Positions 1 through 9,533 of a stretch of 64,000 nt of DNA are shown here, piece after piece. The position numbers and the translations under genes were made by a program. Origin of the DNA: Komarekiella delphini-convector SJRDD-AB1 (GTDB lineage Bacteria > Cyanobacteriota > Cyanobacteriia > Cyanobacteriales > Nostocaceae); contig NZ_VJXY01000020.1 in NCBI RefSeq assembly GCF_014831675.1, positions 62,001 through 126,000 of the forward strand. The letters run 5' to 3'. Position 1 is the stretch's first letter, and each line of letters opens with the position of its first letter. The notes under the pieces were generated by a model. It did not search any database. It worked only from the letters and a program-made list of their open reading frames with translations, and was not told where the DNA came from.

Positions 1-1978
1 TAATCTCATGATTTGGCCCTAAAGCTGCGGCCTTGGTAGAGAGCCAAGCCTGAATAACTTCCTGTGCCGTTGTATCTGTGAGAGTTCCTTCTGGCGGTTG
101 GGGGTTGCTGTTTTTGTCAGGAATCGGTATTGGTGGTTGATTGAGTTGGACAAATAATTGTTGACCTTGTAAAGACGGTGTAGGGAAAAATAGATTTTTT
201 AGCCATCCAAAAGCTGTTGTAACTACCACCCAGAAAACTAATAGACCCACTAGAGAAATAAATACCCTCCACACAAGCCGCGTTTTCCCTTCTAGGGTGC
301 TAGCAAAAGTTCGCCGCCGCCGCCGAGGATAAGGATGATTATCTAATACACGCTCACGAGGCGGCACTTGAGTCGGCTTTCGCCTCCTTCGCTTTCGATT
401 CTGACCCGTTGTAGCAGCCTTAGCTGAACCATTTAAGTTGCTATTAGGGCCTCTGGCTATTCGTTCAGCAGTAGGAATCTGTGCCCCAGGTACTTCTGAT
501 TTTGAACTCCCAGATGTATTCCATGTAGGTGGCGAGAATGCATATTCAGATCTTTCTCTTATGAGTGTTTCTGGTAACTCTGGGTCAGGTGTTATGTTGT
601 AATTGAATTGCCGAGACCCAGTTGAATTACTGTGGCGACGGGAATTATTTGTCTGTGCCTGGGGAAAGGGTTGGCGGTTAATTACAGCCCATTCATCAGT
701 TGTTTCTGCATCCGTTGGTAGTGCTTCTAGATAAGCTTGAACCTGTTGGTCGGCAAAGTAATTTTTTAGGGAAGCTTGCTGTTTTGCCAAATCTCGGAAG
801 TGCGGAAACACCTCATGTTGTAACCATTGTTCTCCATATAGACACAGCCCTGGTAATAAGTCTGGAGAATCTTGAGATTTTTCTCGAATAAAAGCCAGGG
901 CTTCGTACTCTTGACTGAGTTCTAAAACACGGGTTGCTTCTTCGGTTTGCCCCAGTAGTAATGCACATAGCGATTGTTCTAAATGTACATCTTGGCGCTT
1001 GCCCAGACGGATCAGCATTTGCCTTGCTTGACTAATTAAAGCTGGTTGACGCTGAGCAAATCCTCGTGCTATCAAGGCATAGACAGCCAAGTAGGTAGCA
1101 ACAGCAGAGGGACGTTTACTTTCAGCTTCAAATAGCTTGTGCTGTTCTGCAACTGTTAAGTGGTTGCGTAACTGCTGGATGAATCGCAGAAAATCATCTA
1201 TGTTTAAACCAGATAGATCATTGCCAGTACCATCAATACCACCACGGTCTTCTAAGATATTTTGCAATAATCCTAAACCTTGACGCCGTTCGGTGGTTTT
1301 CTCTAGAGGTAGTGCCAGTAACTCTAAAATTCTATATGGTCGCAATTTGCAAAGATCCGCCTGAATTTCAACCTGGACGCTGGGGAATAAGCTTTCGCGT
1401 GATAGCAACTCCTCACCTGTTTCTAGGGATATGGCAGCATTTTCGTAGTGGCCTTGCTGCCATTGCTCGCGTCCTAATTCTAAGCAGGCAAGAGCAACGG
1501 TGAGAATAACATCTGGACGTTCTGCACTTTCGTGGATTTCTTCGCTTGCGAGATTATTGTCTTTGCTGCCACTATTTTTCACCAGGTACGGACGACCCAG
1601 TTTCAGTACGAGTTCGTATTCTCCTAGCTCTTGCAGAATCAATAAAGCGCCAACTAATTCGTCTTGGACAATTTCGATGCTAAGACTTTGCGCGTCAAAA
1701 CCCTTTTTGTGGCTTTCCGTGCGGTTTTCCACTGCGGCGGCGCTATCAGGGTCATAGGCGTGAGCAAGATAAAGCTGATCGTAGGTGCTACGTTCTTTTT
1801 GATCTGATAAAACCACGTAAGCTTCTTCTATGAGTTGTTTGCGAGAAGAAATTGCTGCCTGAGAATACTCGCGTCGCGGCAATTGTACAATGCGATCACT
1901 ATATGCTTGCCGCAATTGTTCATTACTTGCCGCTAACGGTAGTCCTAAAATTCGGTAGTAATCTAGTGGAATTCGCAC
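1..1978 (-). CDS. ftn2: Cell division protein Ftn2/ZipN (ARC6 family), C-terminally truncated by window edge
   Basis: Anchors and organises the FtsZ ring at the cyanobacterial inner membrane; ARC6 is the plastid homologue. The gene starts with GTG at 1976-1978, and an in-frame TAG two codons upstream rules out a longer N-terminus; GGGGAAG upstream may be the ribosome site. The N-terminus (VRIPLDYYRILGLPL) is the J-domain-like region typical of the family, followed by a long helical middle. A basic stretch (around 300-350 on the DNA) precedes a single membrane segment (WRVFISLVGLLVFWVVV). The visible protein ends at the beginning of the periplasmic IMS domain (EVIQAWLSTKAAALG), so roughly the last 120 residues lie outside the window. 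Recognition is from the J-like N-terminus and overall architecture. Confidence 0.9.
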   Translation of the reverse strand, partial: MRIPLDYYRILGLPLAASNEQLRQAYSDRIVQLPRREYSQAAISSRKQLIEEAYVVLSDQKERSTYDQLYLAHAYDPDSAAAVENRTESHKKGFDAQSLSIEIVQDELVGALLILQELGEYELVLKLGRPYLVKNSGSKDNNLASEEIHESAERPDVILTVALACLELGREQWQQGHYENAAISLETGEELLSRESLFPSVQVEIQADLCKLRPYRILELLALPLEKTTERRQGLGLLQNILEDRGGIDGTGNDLSGLNIDDFLRFIQQLRNHLTVAEQHKLFEAESKRPSAVATYLAVYALIARGFAQRQPALISQARQMLIRLGKRQDVHLEQSLCALLLGQTEEATRVLELSQEYEALAFIREKSQDSPDLLPGLCLYGEQWLQHEVFPHFRDLAKQQASLKNYFADQQVQAYLEALPTDAETTDEWAVINRQPFPQAQTNNSRRHSNSTGSRQFNYNITPDPELPETLIRERSEYAFSPPTWNTSGSSKSEVPGAQIPTAERIARGPNSNLNGSAKAATTGQNRKRRRRKPTQVPPRERVLDNHPYPRRRRRTFASTLEGKTRLVWRVFISLVGLLVFWVVVTTAFGWLKNLFFPTPSLQGQQLFVQLNQPPIPIPDKNSNPQPPEGTLTDTTAQEVIQAWLSTKAAALGPNHEI

Positions 1979-2737
1979 AGCCTACTTCCCCTGCACCGTG
2001 ATCAGCGTAATTTACCTAGAGCGTTCCAGGCATGTAAAACCGTGCCATAATAATGCCGTGTAGAATTTACACTACAAGTGTATATTGCAACAACTTGTTT
2101 TGTACCTTCCCGAAATTTTGAGTCACATTCTAGTATTAATTTCTGCCTTCGCCTAGAAAGCGTCAGCTTTTTGTCTTAATTCTTAGTATTTTTCGTTTAA
2201 CACAACTGCTATTTGCATTCGATACCGTAATGTAAAACTACCACTTTTAGTGACGGCATAAATGTTGTACTTGCAAGAATCTATATTATTTTCCTTTAAG
2301 TACACCCTGCGTATGCGGTAATAGAAATACTGCTTTCGAGGGTTGAACCTGATAACGATACGGGAGAAGAATATCATATCATGGTTAGATTTTAATTACA
2401 ATTACTTAACTAGGTATATGATTTTGAAGTCCATTTTTCCTAAATTGTTAATGGATATGCAGAAAGCAGTCTATCCTGATTGCTAGCCTATGAGGGGGAG
2501 TAAGCAGAGAGTGCTGAGTAGGGAGTGCTGAGTCGTGAGTAACTAAGAATAATACTCATGACGCAAAACCGAGAACTCAGAACTAATGAACTATTCCATA
2601 AAATCCTTTTTGGTGCATAAATAAATTTGATTGTTGACTCTTGCAAACGCCAGCTTGCTATGAAGCTAAAGCGTTCTGAGAGCAACTTAATTTAAGACCG
2701 TAACTTTTAAGTTGTACAACAGGGACACTCAAAAATC
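1979..2737. other. Intergenic region between ftn2 and pdhA
   Basis: Divergent upstream region of ftn2 (-) and pdhA (+), presumably with both promoters. It is AT-rich. At about 2496-2555 there is a short imperfect direct repeat of a GTGCTGAGT-containing unit, of the kind scattered in cyanobacterial intergenic DNA. A 64-codon minus-strand open frame at 2183-2377 has no recognisable motif and I do not call it. No RNA gene or clear terminator was seen. Confidence 0.6.
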
Positions 2738-3772
2738 ATGGTTCACGAACGCACATTACCCAAATTTAATGCTGCTACTACCCACATCACCAAAGAAGAA
2801 GGATTGCGGTTGTACGAAGACATGGTACTGGGGCGCTTGTTTGAAGACAAGTGTGCCGAAATGTACTACAGGGGTAAAATGTTTGGCTTTGTCCACCTGT
2901 ACAACGGTCAAGAAGCCGTTTCCACTGGTGTTATCCAAGCAATGCGACCGGGTGAAGATTTTGTTTCTAGCACCTACCGCGACCACGTTCATGCTCTGAG
3001 TGCAGGCGTACCAGCAAGAGAGGTAATGGCAGAGTTATTTGGTAAAGCCACAGGTTGCAGCAAAGGGCGTGGTGGTTCCATGCACATGTTTTCTGCTGAA
3101 CATCGCTTGCTAGGTGGCTATGCTTTTGTGGCTGAGGGAATTCCTGTAGCAGCTGGAGCAGCTTTTCAAAGCAAATATCGCCGCGAAGTGCTGGGAGATA
3201 ACAGCGCTGACCAAGTGACAGCTTGCTTTTTTGGCGATGGTGCTGCTAACAATGGTCAGTTTTTTGAGACGTTGAACATGGCAGCTTTATGGAAACTGCC
3301 AATTATTTTTGTGGTAGAAAATAACAAGTGGGCAATTGGTATGGCTCACGAGCGAGCAACTTCCCAGCCAGAGATTTATAAAAAAGCCAGTGTATTTAAC
3401 ATGGTGGGTGTGGAAGTAGATGGTATGGATGTATTAGCGGTGCGAGCCGTAGCACAAGAAGCTGTAAGTCGCGCTCGTGCAGGTGAAGGCCCGACATTAA
3501 TTGAAGCACTTACTTACCGCTTCCGTGGTCACTCTCTGGCAGACCCAGATGAAATGCGAAGCAAAGCTGAGAAAGAATTTTGGTTTGCTCGTGACCCAAT
3601 TAAGAAGTTGGCAGCTTATTTAGTTGAGCAAAACTTGGCAGACCAGCAAGAACTCAAAGCCATTGATCGTAAAATTCAGGATGTAATCGACGAAGCAGTT
3701 AAGTTCGCCGAAAGCAGCCCTGAACCAGACCCCAGCGAGTTATATCGCTTTGTGTTTGCAGAAGACGAGTAA
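2738..3772 (+). CDS. pdhA: Pyruvate dehydrogenase E1 component, alpha subunit
   Basis: Thiamine-diphosphate-dependent decarboxylation of pyruvate in the pyruvate dehydrogenase complex, feeding acetyl-CoA to the TCA reactions and fatty acid synthesis. At 344 aa it matches the usual E1-alpha length. The TPP/Mg motif is clear: [12 protein letters not shown] from about residue 166, ending in VVENN near 192-196. The RGGSMHMF and [15 protein letters not shown] segments are also characteristic. The ATG at 2738 is the natural start ([10 protein letters not shown]). The E1-beta gene is not adjacent, which is common in cyanobacteria where pdh genes are dispersed. A GGGGACT heptamer tract follows the stop directly. 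Confidence 0.95.
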   Translation: MVHERTLPKFNAATTHITKEEGLRLYEDMVLGRLFEDKCAEMYYRGKMFGFVHLYNGQEAVSTGVIQAMRPGEDFVSSTYRDHVHALSAGVPAREVMAELFGKATGCSKGRGGSMHMFSAEHRLLGGYAFVAEGIPVAAGAAFQSKYRREVLGDNSADQVTACFFGDGAANNGQFFETLNMAALWKLPIIFVVENNKWAIGMAHERATSQPEIYKKASVFNMVGVEVDGMDVLAVRAVAQEAVSRARAGEGPTLIEALTYRFRGHSLADPDEMRSKAEKEFWFARDPIKKLAAYLVEQNLADQQELKAIDRKIQDVIDEAVKFAESSPEPDPSELYRFVFAEDE

Positions 3773-3777
3773 GTTAG

Positions 3778-3806
3778 GGACTGGGGACTGGGGACTGGGG
3801 AACAGG
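3778..3806. repeat. Short tandem heptamer tract (GGGACTG type, STRR1-like)
   Basis: Three to four tandem GGGACTG heptamers follow pdhA. They are the complement of the CCCCAGT class of short tandemly repeated repetitive sequences described in heterocystous cyanobacteria. Further degenerate copies (CCCCATGCCC, CCCCAGTCCCC) run on either side of the MITE up to about 4100, where they overlap the annotated start of the epimerase. Confidence 0.8.
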
Positions 3807-3861
3807 AAAAGAATAACAATGCCCCATGCCCAATACTTCTCTACGAGAGGCTGCGCCCTAA

Positions 3862-4025
3862 GAGGTTGTTTGAAAAGTAGTTACCTGTGATTTTAGGCAC
3901 TTGTTGATCCCCCCTAGCCCCCCTTAAAAAGGGGGGAAACCGGAATTAAAGTCCCCCTTTTTAAGGGGGATTTAGGAGGATCTAGAACGTTTTGCTACCA
4001 ACAAGAGGACTTTTCAAACATCCTC
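3862..4025. mobile_element. MITE-like element, 164 bp, TIR GAGG(T/A)TGTTTGAAAAGT, TAA target duplication
   Basis: Near-perfect 17-bp terminal inverted repeats at 3862-3878 and 4009-4025, with one mismatch. TAA flanks both ends (3859-3861 and 4026-4028). The interior has no open frame and is dominated by an internal inverted repeat, GATCCCCCCTAGCCCCCC against its complement around 3908-3983. A second, larger copy with the same ends lies at 50611-51268. The GAG start and 3-bp T-N-A duplication resemble the IS1031 group of IS5-type elements, which is inference. No transposase is encoded. Confidence 0.75.
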
Positions 4026-4098
4026 TAAGCGTAGCTATGCCGCAGGCTTTACAGCTACGCTCAGTACAAATGCCCCATGCCCCATACCCCAGTCCCCA

Positions 4099-4998
4099 AT
4101 GCCCAATTCCCCATTAGGACTAAAATTTGTGTTTAACATTACAGTTCAAGAGCAACAGTATAAGACCTACATTCTTTCAGATGAAACCGCTGGTTCTCAA
4201 CTGGAAGTCGTACCAGAACGCGGTGGGATTATCACCCGTTGGCGCATTCAAGGGCAAGAAATTTTCTACCTGGATACTGAACGCTTTACTCATCCTGATT
4301 TGAGTGTCAGGGGTGGAAATCCAATTTTGTTTCCTATTTGTGGCAATCTACCAGATAATACTTATACTCACAACGGGCAAAAATATACTCTCAAACAACA
4401 CGGTTTTGCCCGTGAATTGCCGTGGAAAGCAACAGAACAAAAAACTGAACATAAAGCTAGTCTGACTGTCGTTCTTGATAGCAATGAGCAAACCAAGGCA
4501 GTTTATCCTTTTGATTTTCAGCTGACTTTCACCTACGAACTTCAAGGTAATACCCTAGAAGTCCGTCAGCAGTATAAAAACTTGTCATCCACACCAATGC
4601 CCTTTTCGGCTGGTTTCCATCCCTACTTTCTGTGCGGTGATAAAACTCAGTTAGAGTTTGAAATTCCCTCTAAGCAGTATCAAGACAATCAAACTAAGGA
4701 AATTCACTCTTTTGATGGCAATTTTGACTTTAGCCGTGATGAAATTGATTTTGCCTTTGGACAGTTAACGAGCAAATCGGCTACTGCGATAGATCGCAGC
4801 CGTAAGTTAAAACTCACCTTGGATTATGATGATTTCTTTACCTGGCTGGTGTTTTGGACAGTCAAAGGCAAGGAATTCTACTGTCTAGAACCGTGGAGTG
4901 CCACCCGTAACTCTCTTAATACTGGCGATAACCTGACTGTGCTAGCACCAGGAGCTAGCCACTCAGCATCCGTAAGATTGACTGCTAATTTTTTCTAA
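4099..4998 (+). CDS. Aldose 1-epimerase (galactose mutarotase-like) family protein
   Basis: Cytosolic sugar mutarotase-fold enzyme that interconverts anomers of aldoses or sugar phosphates; the exact substrate is unknown. At 299 aa it fits the family. Visible hallmarks are GGNPILFPICGNLPD, the KQHGFAR segment, a catalytic-type His in FSAGFHPYF, and an acidic residue in FYCLEPWSA near the C-terminus. The ATG at 4099 lies inside the repeat-rich sequence downstream of the MITE, so the first eight residues (MPNSPLGL) may be repeat-derived. GTG at 4129 (VFNITVQ) is an alternative start. The sequence resembles the glucose-6-phosphate-epimerase-like branch of COG2017, but I cannot separate the subfamilies by eye. 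Confidence 0.85.
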   Translation: MPNSPLGLKFVFNITVQEQQYKTYILSDETAGSQLEVVPERGGIITRWRIQGQEIFYLDTERFTHPDLSVRGGNPILFPICGNLPDNTYTHNGQKYTLKQHGFARELPWKATEQKTEHKASLTVVLDSNEQTKAVYPFDFQLTFTYELQGNTLEVRQQYKNLSSTPMPFSAGFHPYFLCGDKTQLEFEIPSKQYQDNQTKEIHSFDGNFDFSRDEIDFAFGQLTSKSATAIDRSRKLKLTLDYDDFFTWLVFWTVKGKEFYCLEPWSATRNSLNTGDNLTVLAPGASHSASVRLTANFF

Positions 4999-5059
4999 AC
5001 CTGTTTACAAATCTACAGATATCTATGCTATGATGGCAAAGTTGCGAAATACAGCGAAA

Positions 5060-5131
5060 GGGTCGCTAACTCAACGGTAGAGTACTCGGCTTTTAACCGA
5101 TTAGTTCCGGGTTCGAATCCCGGGCGACCCA
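5060..5131 (+). tRNA. trnK-UUU: tRNA-Lys (anticodon TTT)
   Basis: Full cloverleaf. The acceptor stem GGGTCGC (5060-5066) pairs with GCGACCC (5124-5130). The D stem is ACTC/GAGT. The anticodon loop CTTTTAA has anticodon TTT at 5092-5094. The T arm is CCGGG-TTCGAAT-CCCGG, and the discriminator A is at 5131. CCA is not encoded. The outermost anticodon-stem pair (C5085/T5101) is mismatched. The short open frame crossing this gene on the opposite strand is an artefact. Confidence 0.96.
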
Positions 5132-5341
5132 TATCAAAGAAAAAACCTTGCTGATGCTTTAGAAATAGAAAGTTGAGGCGAGGTTGATTTTTAATGGAAA
5201 ATTTGCGGACGCGATCGCCCTGGAACATAAAATACTCTAGAGCGATGGCTTATCGTTGAGAAAATGCGATCGCCAATTCCCTTACAATAAATATCCTCAA
5301 TTCGGTAGGATAGGCACAGGCTGATCCCAGATGCGATCGTT

Positions 5342-6034
5342 ATGGTAAAAACACCCCCGCAGCATTTAACAATTCCCCGTTTGGAAAATGGCGACAAACT
5401 CACCCGTTATGAATTTGAGCGGCGCTACAACGCCATGCCCAACTTGAAAAAAGCCGAATTGATCGAAGGAATTGTCTATATCATGCCTGCTGCTTTGCGT
5501 TTTAGAAGTCACGGTCAACCTCATGGATGGATTCTCACATGGCTTGGTACGTATGAAGCCGCTACACCAGGAGTCGCTTTAGGAGTTGAACCGACTGTAC
5601 GCCTAGACTTAGATAACGAACCTCAACCGGATGCCGTTCTTCTCATCGCACCAGAAGCAGGTGGTCAAGCAAAGCTAAGTGATGATGATTACATCGAAGG
5701 AGCGCCTGAGCTAGTTGTCGAAATTGCTGCTAGTAGCGCCGCCATTGACCTTCATGCCAAAAAGCAAGCCTATCGCCGGAATGGAGTCAAAGAATATATT
5801 GTCTGGCAAGTTCTCGATCAGAAATTGACTTGGTATTATCTGGAACAAGGTGATTATCTAGAATTAGCCACTGATAGTAATGGAATTGGGCGAAGTCTAG
5901 TTTTTCCTGGGTTGTGGTTAGGGGTAACAGAGTTATTAGCGGGAAATATGCAATCCGTGTTGACTATTTTACAGGCAGGTTTGCAATCTTCTGAACACAC
6001 AGCATTTGTTCAGAAATTAGCCAGTAAATCATAG
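5342..6034 (+). CDS. Uma2 family endonuclease-like protein (DUF820)
   Basis: Member of the Uma2/DUF820 family, a PD-(D/E)XK nuclease-fold group greatly expanded in cyanobacteria; biological role unknown. At 230 aa it has the usual length. The core is visible: an acidic residue in EPQPDAVLL, then APELVVEIAASS, then a lysine-containing helix (HAKKQAYRRNGVKEYIVWQ), matching the family D...E-x-(E/K)...K pattern. The C-terminal LVFPGLWLGV is also typical. It stands alone between tRNA-Lys and the aldolase gene, with HIP1-like octamers just upstream. Copies of this family are often mobile or redundant. Confidence 0.88.
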   Translation: MVKTPPQHLTIPRLENGDKLTRYEFERRYNAMPNLKKAELIEGIVYIMPAALRFRSHGQPHGWILTWLGTYEAATPGVALGVEPTVRLDLDNEPQPDAVLLIAPEAGGQAKLSDDDYIEGAPELVVEIAASSAAIDLHAKKQAYRRNGVKEYIVWQVLDQKLTWYYLEQGDYLELATDSNGIGRSLVFPGLWLGVTELLAGNMQSVLTILQAGLQSSEHTAFVQKLASKS

Positions 6035-6269
6035 CTCTAAACTATTTGGGATACAAAGCTACCAAAGCCTCTAAATGTCGAGTAGCTTACCCTACAGTAG
6101 AATAGGTCAAGTGTAAGGCATGTTTATGAATGATGGCATAAACTTTTTCAACATAGACACACGACAGTAGTTATAATTTCCTATAAGTTGAAAAAACTCT
6201 TAAGATTTAGCGTAAATATTACGCTTCTCTCACACAGACTAGCTGATAACCACATTAGGAGGACTATCT
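6035..6269 (+). promoter_or_regulatory. Upstream region of fda with strong ribosome binding site
   Basis: A 235-bp leader separates the Uma2 gene from the aldolase. A strong Shine-Dalgarno (TTAGGAGGA, 6254-6262) sits 7-8 bases before the ATG at 6270, which fixes the start. I could not assign a confident -10/-35 pair by eye. Confidence 0.55.
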
Positions 6270-7349
6270 ATGGCGCTTGTACCATTGCGGCTGCTGTTGG
6301 ATCACGCGGCTGAAAACGGTTATGGCATCCCAGCTTTCAATGTTAACAATTTGGAGCAGATTCAGGCGATCCTGAAAGCTGCTGTAGAAACAGATAGCCC
6401 CGTAATTTTGCAAGCTTCTCGTGGCGCTCGTAATTATGCAGGAGAAAATTTCTTGCGCCACCTGATTTTGGCAGCGGTAGAAACCTATCCTCAGATTCCC
6501 ATTGTCATGCACCAAGATCATGGGAATGCGCCTGCTACCTGCTACTCAGCAATTAAGAACAACTTCACCAGCGTGATGATGGATGGTTCTTTAGAAGCTG
6601 ATGCTAAGACCCCTGCTAGCTTCGAGTACAACGTTAATGTCACTCGCGAAGTGGTGAATGTAGCTCATGCTCTGGGCGTCAGCGTTGAAGGTGAACTCGG
6701 CTGCTTGGGTTCTTTAGAAACTGGTGCTGGTGAAGCTGAAGATGGTCACGGGTTTGAGGGTACACTCGACCACTCTCAACTACTGACTGACCCAGATCAA
6801 GCAGTTGACTTCGTAGAACAAACCCAAGTAGATGCTTTGGCAGTTGCCATTGGTACTAGCCACGGTGCTTACAAGTTTACCCGCAAGCCGACTGGGGAAA
6901 TTTTGGCAATCAGCCGGATTGAAGAAATTCACCGCCGTTTACCTAACACCCACTTGGTAATGCATGGTTCTTCTTCTGTGCCAGAAGATTTACTGGCGCT
7001 AATTAACCAATATGGTGGCGCAATTCCAGAAACCTACGGTGTACCTGTAGAAGAAATTCAAAAAGGCATCAAGAGCGGTGTACGTAAAGTAAATATTGAC
7101 ACCGATAACCGTTTGGCTATTACCGCTGCGGTACGTGAAGCTTTAGCAAAAAATCCCAAGGAATTTGACCCCCGTCACTTCCTCAAGCCTTCTATTACAT
7201 ACATGCAGAAGGTTTGTGCTGATCGCTATAAGCAATTTGGCACAGCTGGCAATGCTAGCAAGATTAAGCAGATTTCTCTGGAAGATTTTGCAGCTAAGTA
7301 CGCAAAAGGCGAACTCAATGTTGTCACCAAGAAAACTGCTAACGTTTAA
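6270..7349 (+). CDS. fda: Class II fructose-1,6-bisphosphate aldolase (Calvin-cycle type)
   Basis: Zinc-dependent cleavage and condensation of fructose-1,6-bisphosphate (and sedoheptulose-1,7-bisphosphate) in glycolysis and the Calvin cycle. At 359 aa it has the length of the CbbA-type enzyme. Key motifs are [10 protein letters not shown], the zinc/catalytic segment [34 protein letters not shown] and [11 protein letters not shown]. The start is set by the AGGAGG eight bases upstream. It appears monocistronic and ends in a good intrinsic terminator (7427-7460). Confidence 0.97.
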   Translation: MALVPLRLLLDHAAENGYGIPAFNVNNLEQIQAILKAAVETDSPVILQASRGARNYAGENFLRHLILAAVETYPQIPIVMHQDHGNAPATCYSAIKNNFTSVMMDGSLEADAKTPASFEYNVNVTREVVNVAHALGVSVEGELGCLGSLETGAGEAEDGHGFEGTLDHSQLLTDPDQAVDFVEQTQVDALAVAIGTSHGAYKFTRKPTGEILAISRIEEIHRRLPNTHLVMHGSSSVPEDLLALINQYGGAIPETYGVPVEEIQKGIKSGVRKVNIDTDNRLAITAAVREALAKNPKEFDPRHFLKPSITYMQKVCADRYKQFGTAGNASKIKQISLEDFAAKYAKGELNVVTKKTANV

Positions 7350-7426
7350 TTTTGCCAGTGAATAAATAGGGGCACGGTACTGCTATGCTCCTAAAAGACT
7401 AAGAATTCTAAATATTTGGATAAATA

Positions 7427-7460
7427 AACCGGGTAGCTTTTAATCTACTCGGTTTTTTGT
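7427..7460 (+). terminator. Rho-independent terminator of fda
   Basis: Stem ACCGGGTAG (7428-7436) pairs with CTACTCGGT (7445-7453) through one G-T wobble, with an 8-nt loop, followed by the T-rich run TTTTTTGTTTTG. It lies 78 bp after the aldolase stop. Confidence 0.88.
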
Positions 7461-7521
7461 TTTGTTCATGAGGTTGGAACTGGGGATTGAGGCATTGAGC
7501 ATTATTATTCTTTTCCCGTTT

Positions 7522-7593
7522 CCCAGTCCCCAGTCCCCAGTCCCCAGTCCCCAGTCCCCAGTCCCCAGTCCCCAGTCCCCAGTCCCCAGTCCC
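7522..7593. repeat. CCCCAGT heptamer tandem array (STRR1 type)
   Basis: About ten near-perfect tandem copies of CCCAGTC. They end exactly at the stop codon of the minus-strand nitrilase gene. This is the best STRR tract in the window, and the same unit occurs at 3778, 25640-25735 and elsewhere. The 62-codon minus-strand frame across it is an artefact of the repeat. Confidence 0.95.
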
Positions 7594-8405
7594 TAAAATA
7601 CTCGGTGTTGCAGCGAGGGCATTTGACGGCGGACTTGTTCGAGCCTGGTAGGTTTGATTTCAGCGATCGCAATTCCCGGTTGTTCGCCAGCATCGGCTAA
7701 AATTACACCCCAAGGGTCGATAATCATGGCGTGTCCGTGGGTTTGGCGACGGGCGTAGTTAGTGCCGGTTTGGGCAGCAGCAATAATATAGCAGGTATTC
7801 TCAATGGCTCTTGCTTGTAGTAGTACTTGCCAGTGGTCTTTGCCTGTAAAGGCGGTGAAGGCGGCGGGAATAAATACGACATCGGCTCCTTTATCTGCTA
7901 GATGACGATATAGTTCGGGGAAGCGGACATCGTAGCAAACAGAGAGTCCTAAATTACCGAGTGTTTCTGAGAAATATACGGGAGGTAGTTGCTTACCAGC
8001 TAGGACAGTACTGGATTCTCTATAGGTATTGCCGTCGGGGACGTTGACATCAAATAGATGCACTTTGTAGTAACGGGCAAGTTCTTGACCATTGGGGTCA
8101 ATGAGGATGGTGGTGTTGTAAACTTTGCCTGTATTGTCTACAGGAATGGGAAAACTGCCGCCCAGAATCGTAATTTGAAAGCGCTGAGCCATTTTTTTGA
8201 GAAACTTTTCCGTTTCACGGGCAATCACTTCGGCTTGGCCGAGTTTGTCTTTTTCTTCTCCCATAAAAGAAAAGTTTTCTGGTAAACTTACCAATTCAGC
8301 ACCTTGACGTACGGCAAGATCTATTAATTCTTCTGCCTGTGCCAAATTTTTTTGGAGATCGGGCACACTGGTCAATTGAATAGCGGCGGCTAAATAAGAC
8401 TTCAT
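7593..8405 (-). CDS. Carbon-nitrogen hydrolase (nitrilase superfamily amidase, Nit-like)
   Basis: Hydrolyses a carbon-nitrogen bond using a Glu-Lys-Cys triad. The sequence shows E43 (LPENFSF), K114 (RYYKVHLFDV) and C157 (LSVCYDVRFPELYR), all in the expected spacing. At 270 aa it fits the Nit1/deaminated-glutathione-amidase branch, for which the DVRFPELYR and KDHWQVLLQARAIEN segments are typical. The substrate is therefore probably deaminated glutathione or a related omega-amide (inference). The stop codon abuts the heptamer array. Start ATG MKSYLAAAIQ. Confidence 0.9.
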   Translation of the reverse strand: MKSYLAAAIQLTSVPDLQKNLAQAEELIDLAVRQGAELVSLPENFSFMGEEKDKLGQAEVIARETEKFLKKMAQRFQITILGGSFPIPVDNTGKVYNTTILIDPNGQELARYYKVHLFDVNVPDGNTYRESSTVLAGKQLPPVYFSETLGNLGLSVCYDVRFPELYRHLADKGADVVFIPAAFTAFTGKDHWQVLLQARAIENTCYIIAAAQTGTNYARRQTHGHAMIIDPWGVILADAGEQPGIAIAEIKPTRLEQVRRQMPSLQHRVF

Positions 8406-8756
8406 AGATTCAATAAGGAGCAGTCGAGTTAAGCAAGATAGATTCTCAAAATATATCGCTAGTTCAACCCCAGTGGGATTAATTAGAAATATCTAAACGT
8501 TGCTTTTCTTTAACAGTTATCAGTTATCAGTTAGCAGTTATCAGTTTTTTAGTAGCAAGTGAGAGTCTGCGACGAATCTAAGTGAGCGGTGTAGATGGGG
8601 GCTAAATTCCTGCCGGAAATCTTAGTAACTGTTGACTGTTCACTGATTTCAGGGTTAGCTATCCTTATTAGTCTATTTTAATATTCCTATGGATTCTGGA
8701 AAACGAAACCAGATTCAGATTAGGTTGTTATCAAACCCTGATAAAAGCTGTCTGTT
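8406..8756. other. Intergenic region with short repeats
   Basis: Divergent region between the nitrilase (-) and MarC (+) genes. At 8514-8546 there are four tandem copies of CAGTTATCAGTTA-like 7-10-mers, and GTAACTGTTGACTGTTCACTG (CAACAGT STRR type) at about 8626-8645. No RNA gene or open frame was recognised. Confidence 0.6.
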
Positions 8757-9350
8757 GTGGATACTTCTGTTCTGATTCAAACGTTTATCGCGGTGTTTGT
8801 CCTGGCGGATGCTGTGGGCAATATACCAATTGTTTTAATTTTGACTAAAGGCAAGACGCCAGAGGAAAGAAATAAAGTCATAGATAAAGCGATTATCGTA
8901 GCGATCGCAGTTCTATTACTTTTTGCCTTTACTGGTCAAATAATTTTGAATTATTTGGAAATCAGCATGGGGTCTTTACGAGTAGCTGGGGGACTTTTGT
9001 TGCTGTTAATTGCTTTACAAATGCTCCGTGGAGAATTAGACACGCCCATTATTGAGGAAGGACGGGATGTCGCAATTACTCCACTAGCTTTACCGCTACT
9101 AGCTGGGCCAGGTACGCTCACGACAGTGATGTTATTAATGTCAAAAACTCAAAGTCCGCATATTAGCGTATTGGTAGGCATTGTGGGGGCTATGCTCGTC
9201 ACATGGTTGATTTTACGCTTCTGCAACTACATCGACAAGTGGATTGGTGCAGAAGGTGAAGTGATTATTACCCAGCTTTTGGGTTTTATATTAGCGGCGC
9301 TGGCGGTGGAAATTGGTAGTGTGGGAATTCGGGAATTGTTTTTGCGGTAG
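8757..9350 (+). CDS. MarC family integral membrane protein
   Basis: UPF0056/MarC family inner-membrane protein of unknown transport function; the old link to multiple antibiotic resistance is not supported for the family. 197 aa with six predicted membrane segments. The family signatures FVLADAVGNIPIVLILT, GSLRVAGGLLLLLIALQML and ITPLALPLLAGPGTLTTVMLL are present. It starts with GTG at 8757 (VDTSVLIQTF), and no ATG gives a better N-terminus. Monocistronic. Confidence 0.9.
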   Translation: MDTSVLIQTFIAVFVLADAVGNIPIVLILTKGKTPEERNKVIDKAIIVAIAVLLLFAFTGQIILNYLEISMGSLRVAGGLLLLLIALQMLRGELDTPIIEEGRDVAITPLALPLLAGPGTLTTVMLLMSKTQSPHISVLVGIVGAMLVTWLILRFCNYIDKWIGAEGEVIITQLLGFILAALAVEIGSVGIRELFLR

Positions 9351-9400
9351 GAGGGGCTGGGGAATTCGGGGCCCCCTTTGGGGATAAAGGGCAATGGGGA

Positions 9401-9523
9401 CTAGAGCATCAATTCAGTAATCGCAAAAACCCAATTTCTTTTCGGTAAAACGACCAATTTTCGTTAACTGTAAAGACGTTGCAATGCAACGTCTTTACGA
9501 AATAATCGGTTTTTTTCGCCCCC
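9401..9523 (-). repeat. Interspersed repeat A (about 125-140 bp) with central palindrome
   Basis: Near-identical, in opposite orientation, to 62110-62237, and related to 49285-49390. The unit carries TTTTCGGTAAAACGACCAAT-like sequence, a central palindrome (TAAAGACGTTGC...GCAACGTCTTTA, 9471-9497) and ends near CTAGAGCAT. No coding capacity. Confidence 0.8.
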
Positions 9524-9533
9524 ATCTTGAATA

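Noticed and set aside
2183-2377. 64-codon minus-strand frame upstream of pdhA
   Set aside because: No motif or ribosome site, unusual composition rich in Tyr, Arg and Asn, and located in an AT-rich divergent promoter region.
7505-7693. Short minus-strand frame encoding GLGTGDW repeats
   Set aside because: It is the CCCCAGT heptamer array read as protein, overlapping the nitrilase 3' end.
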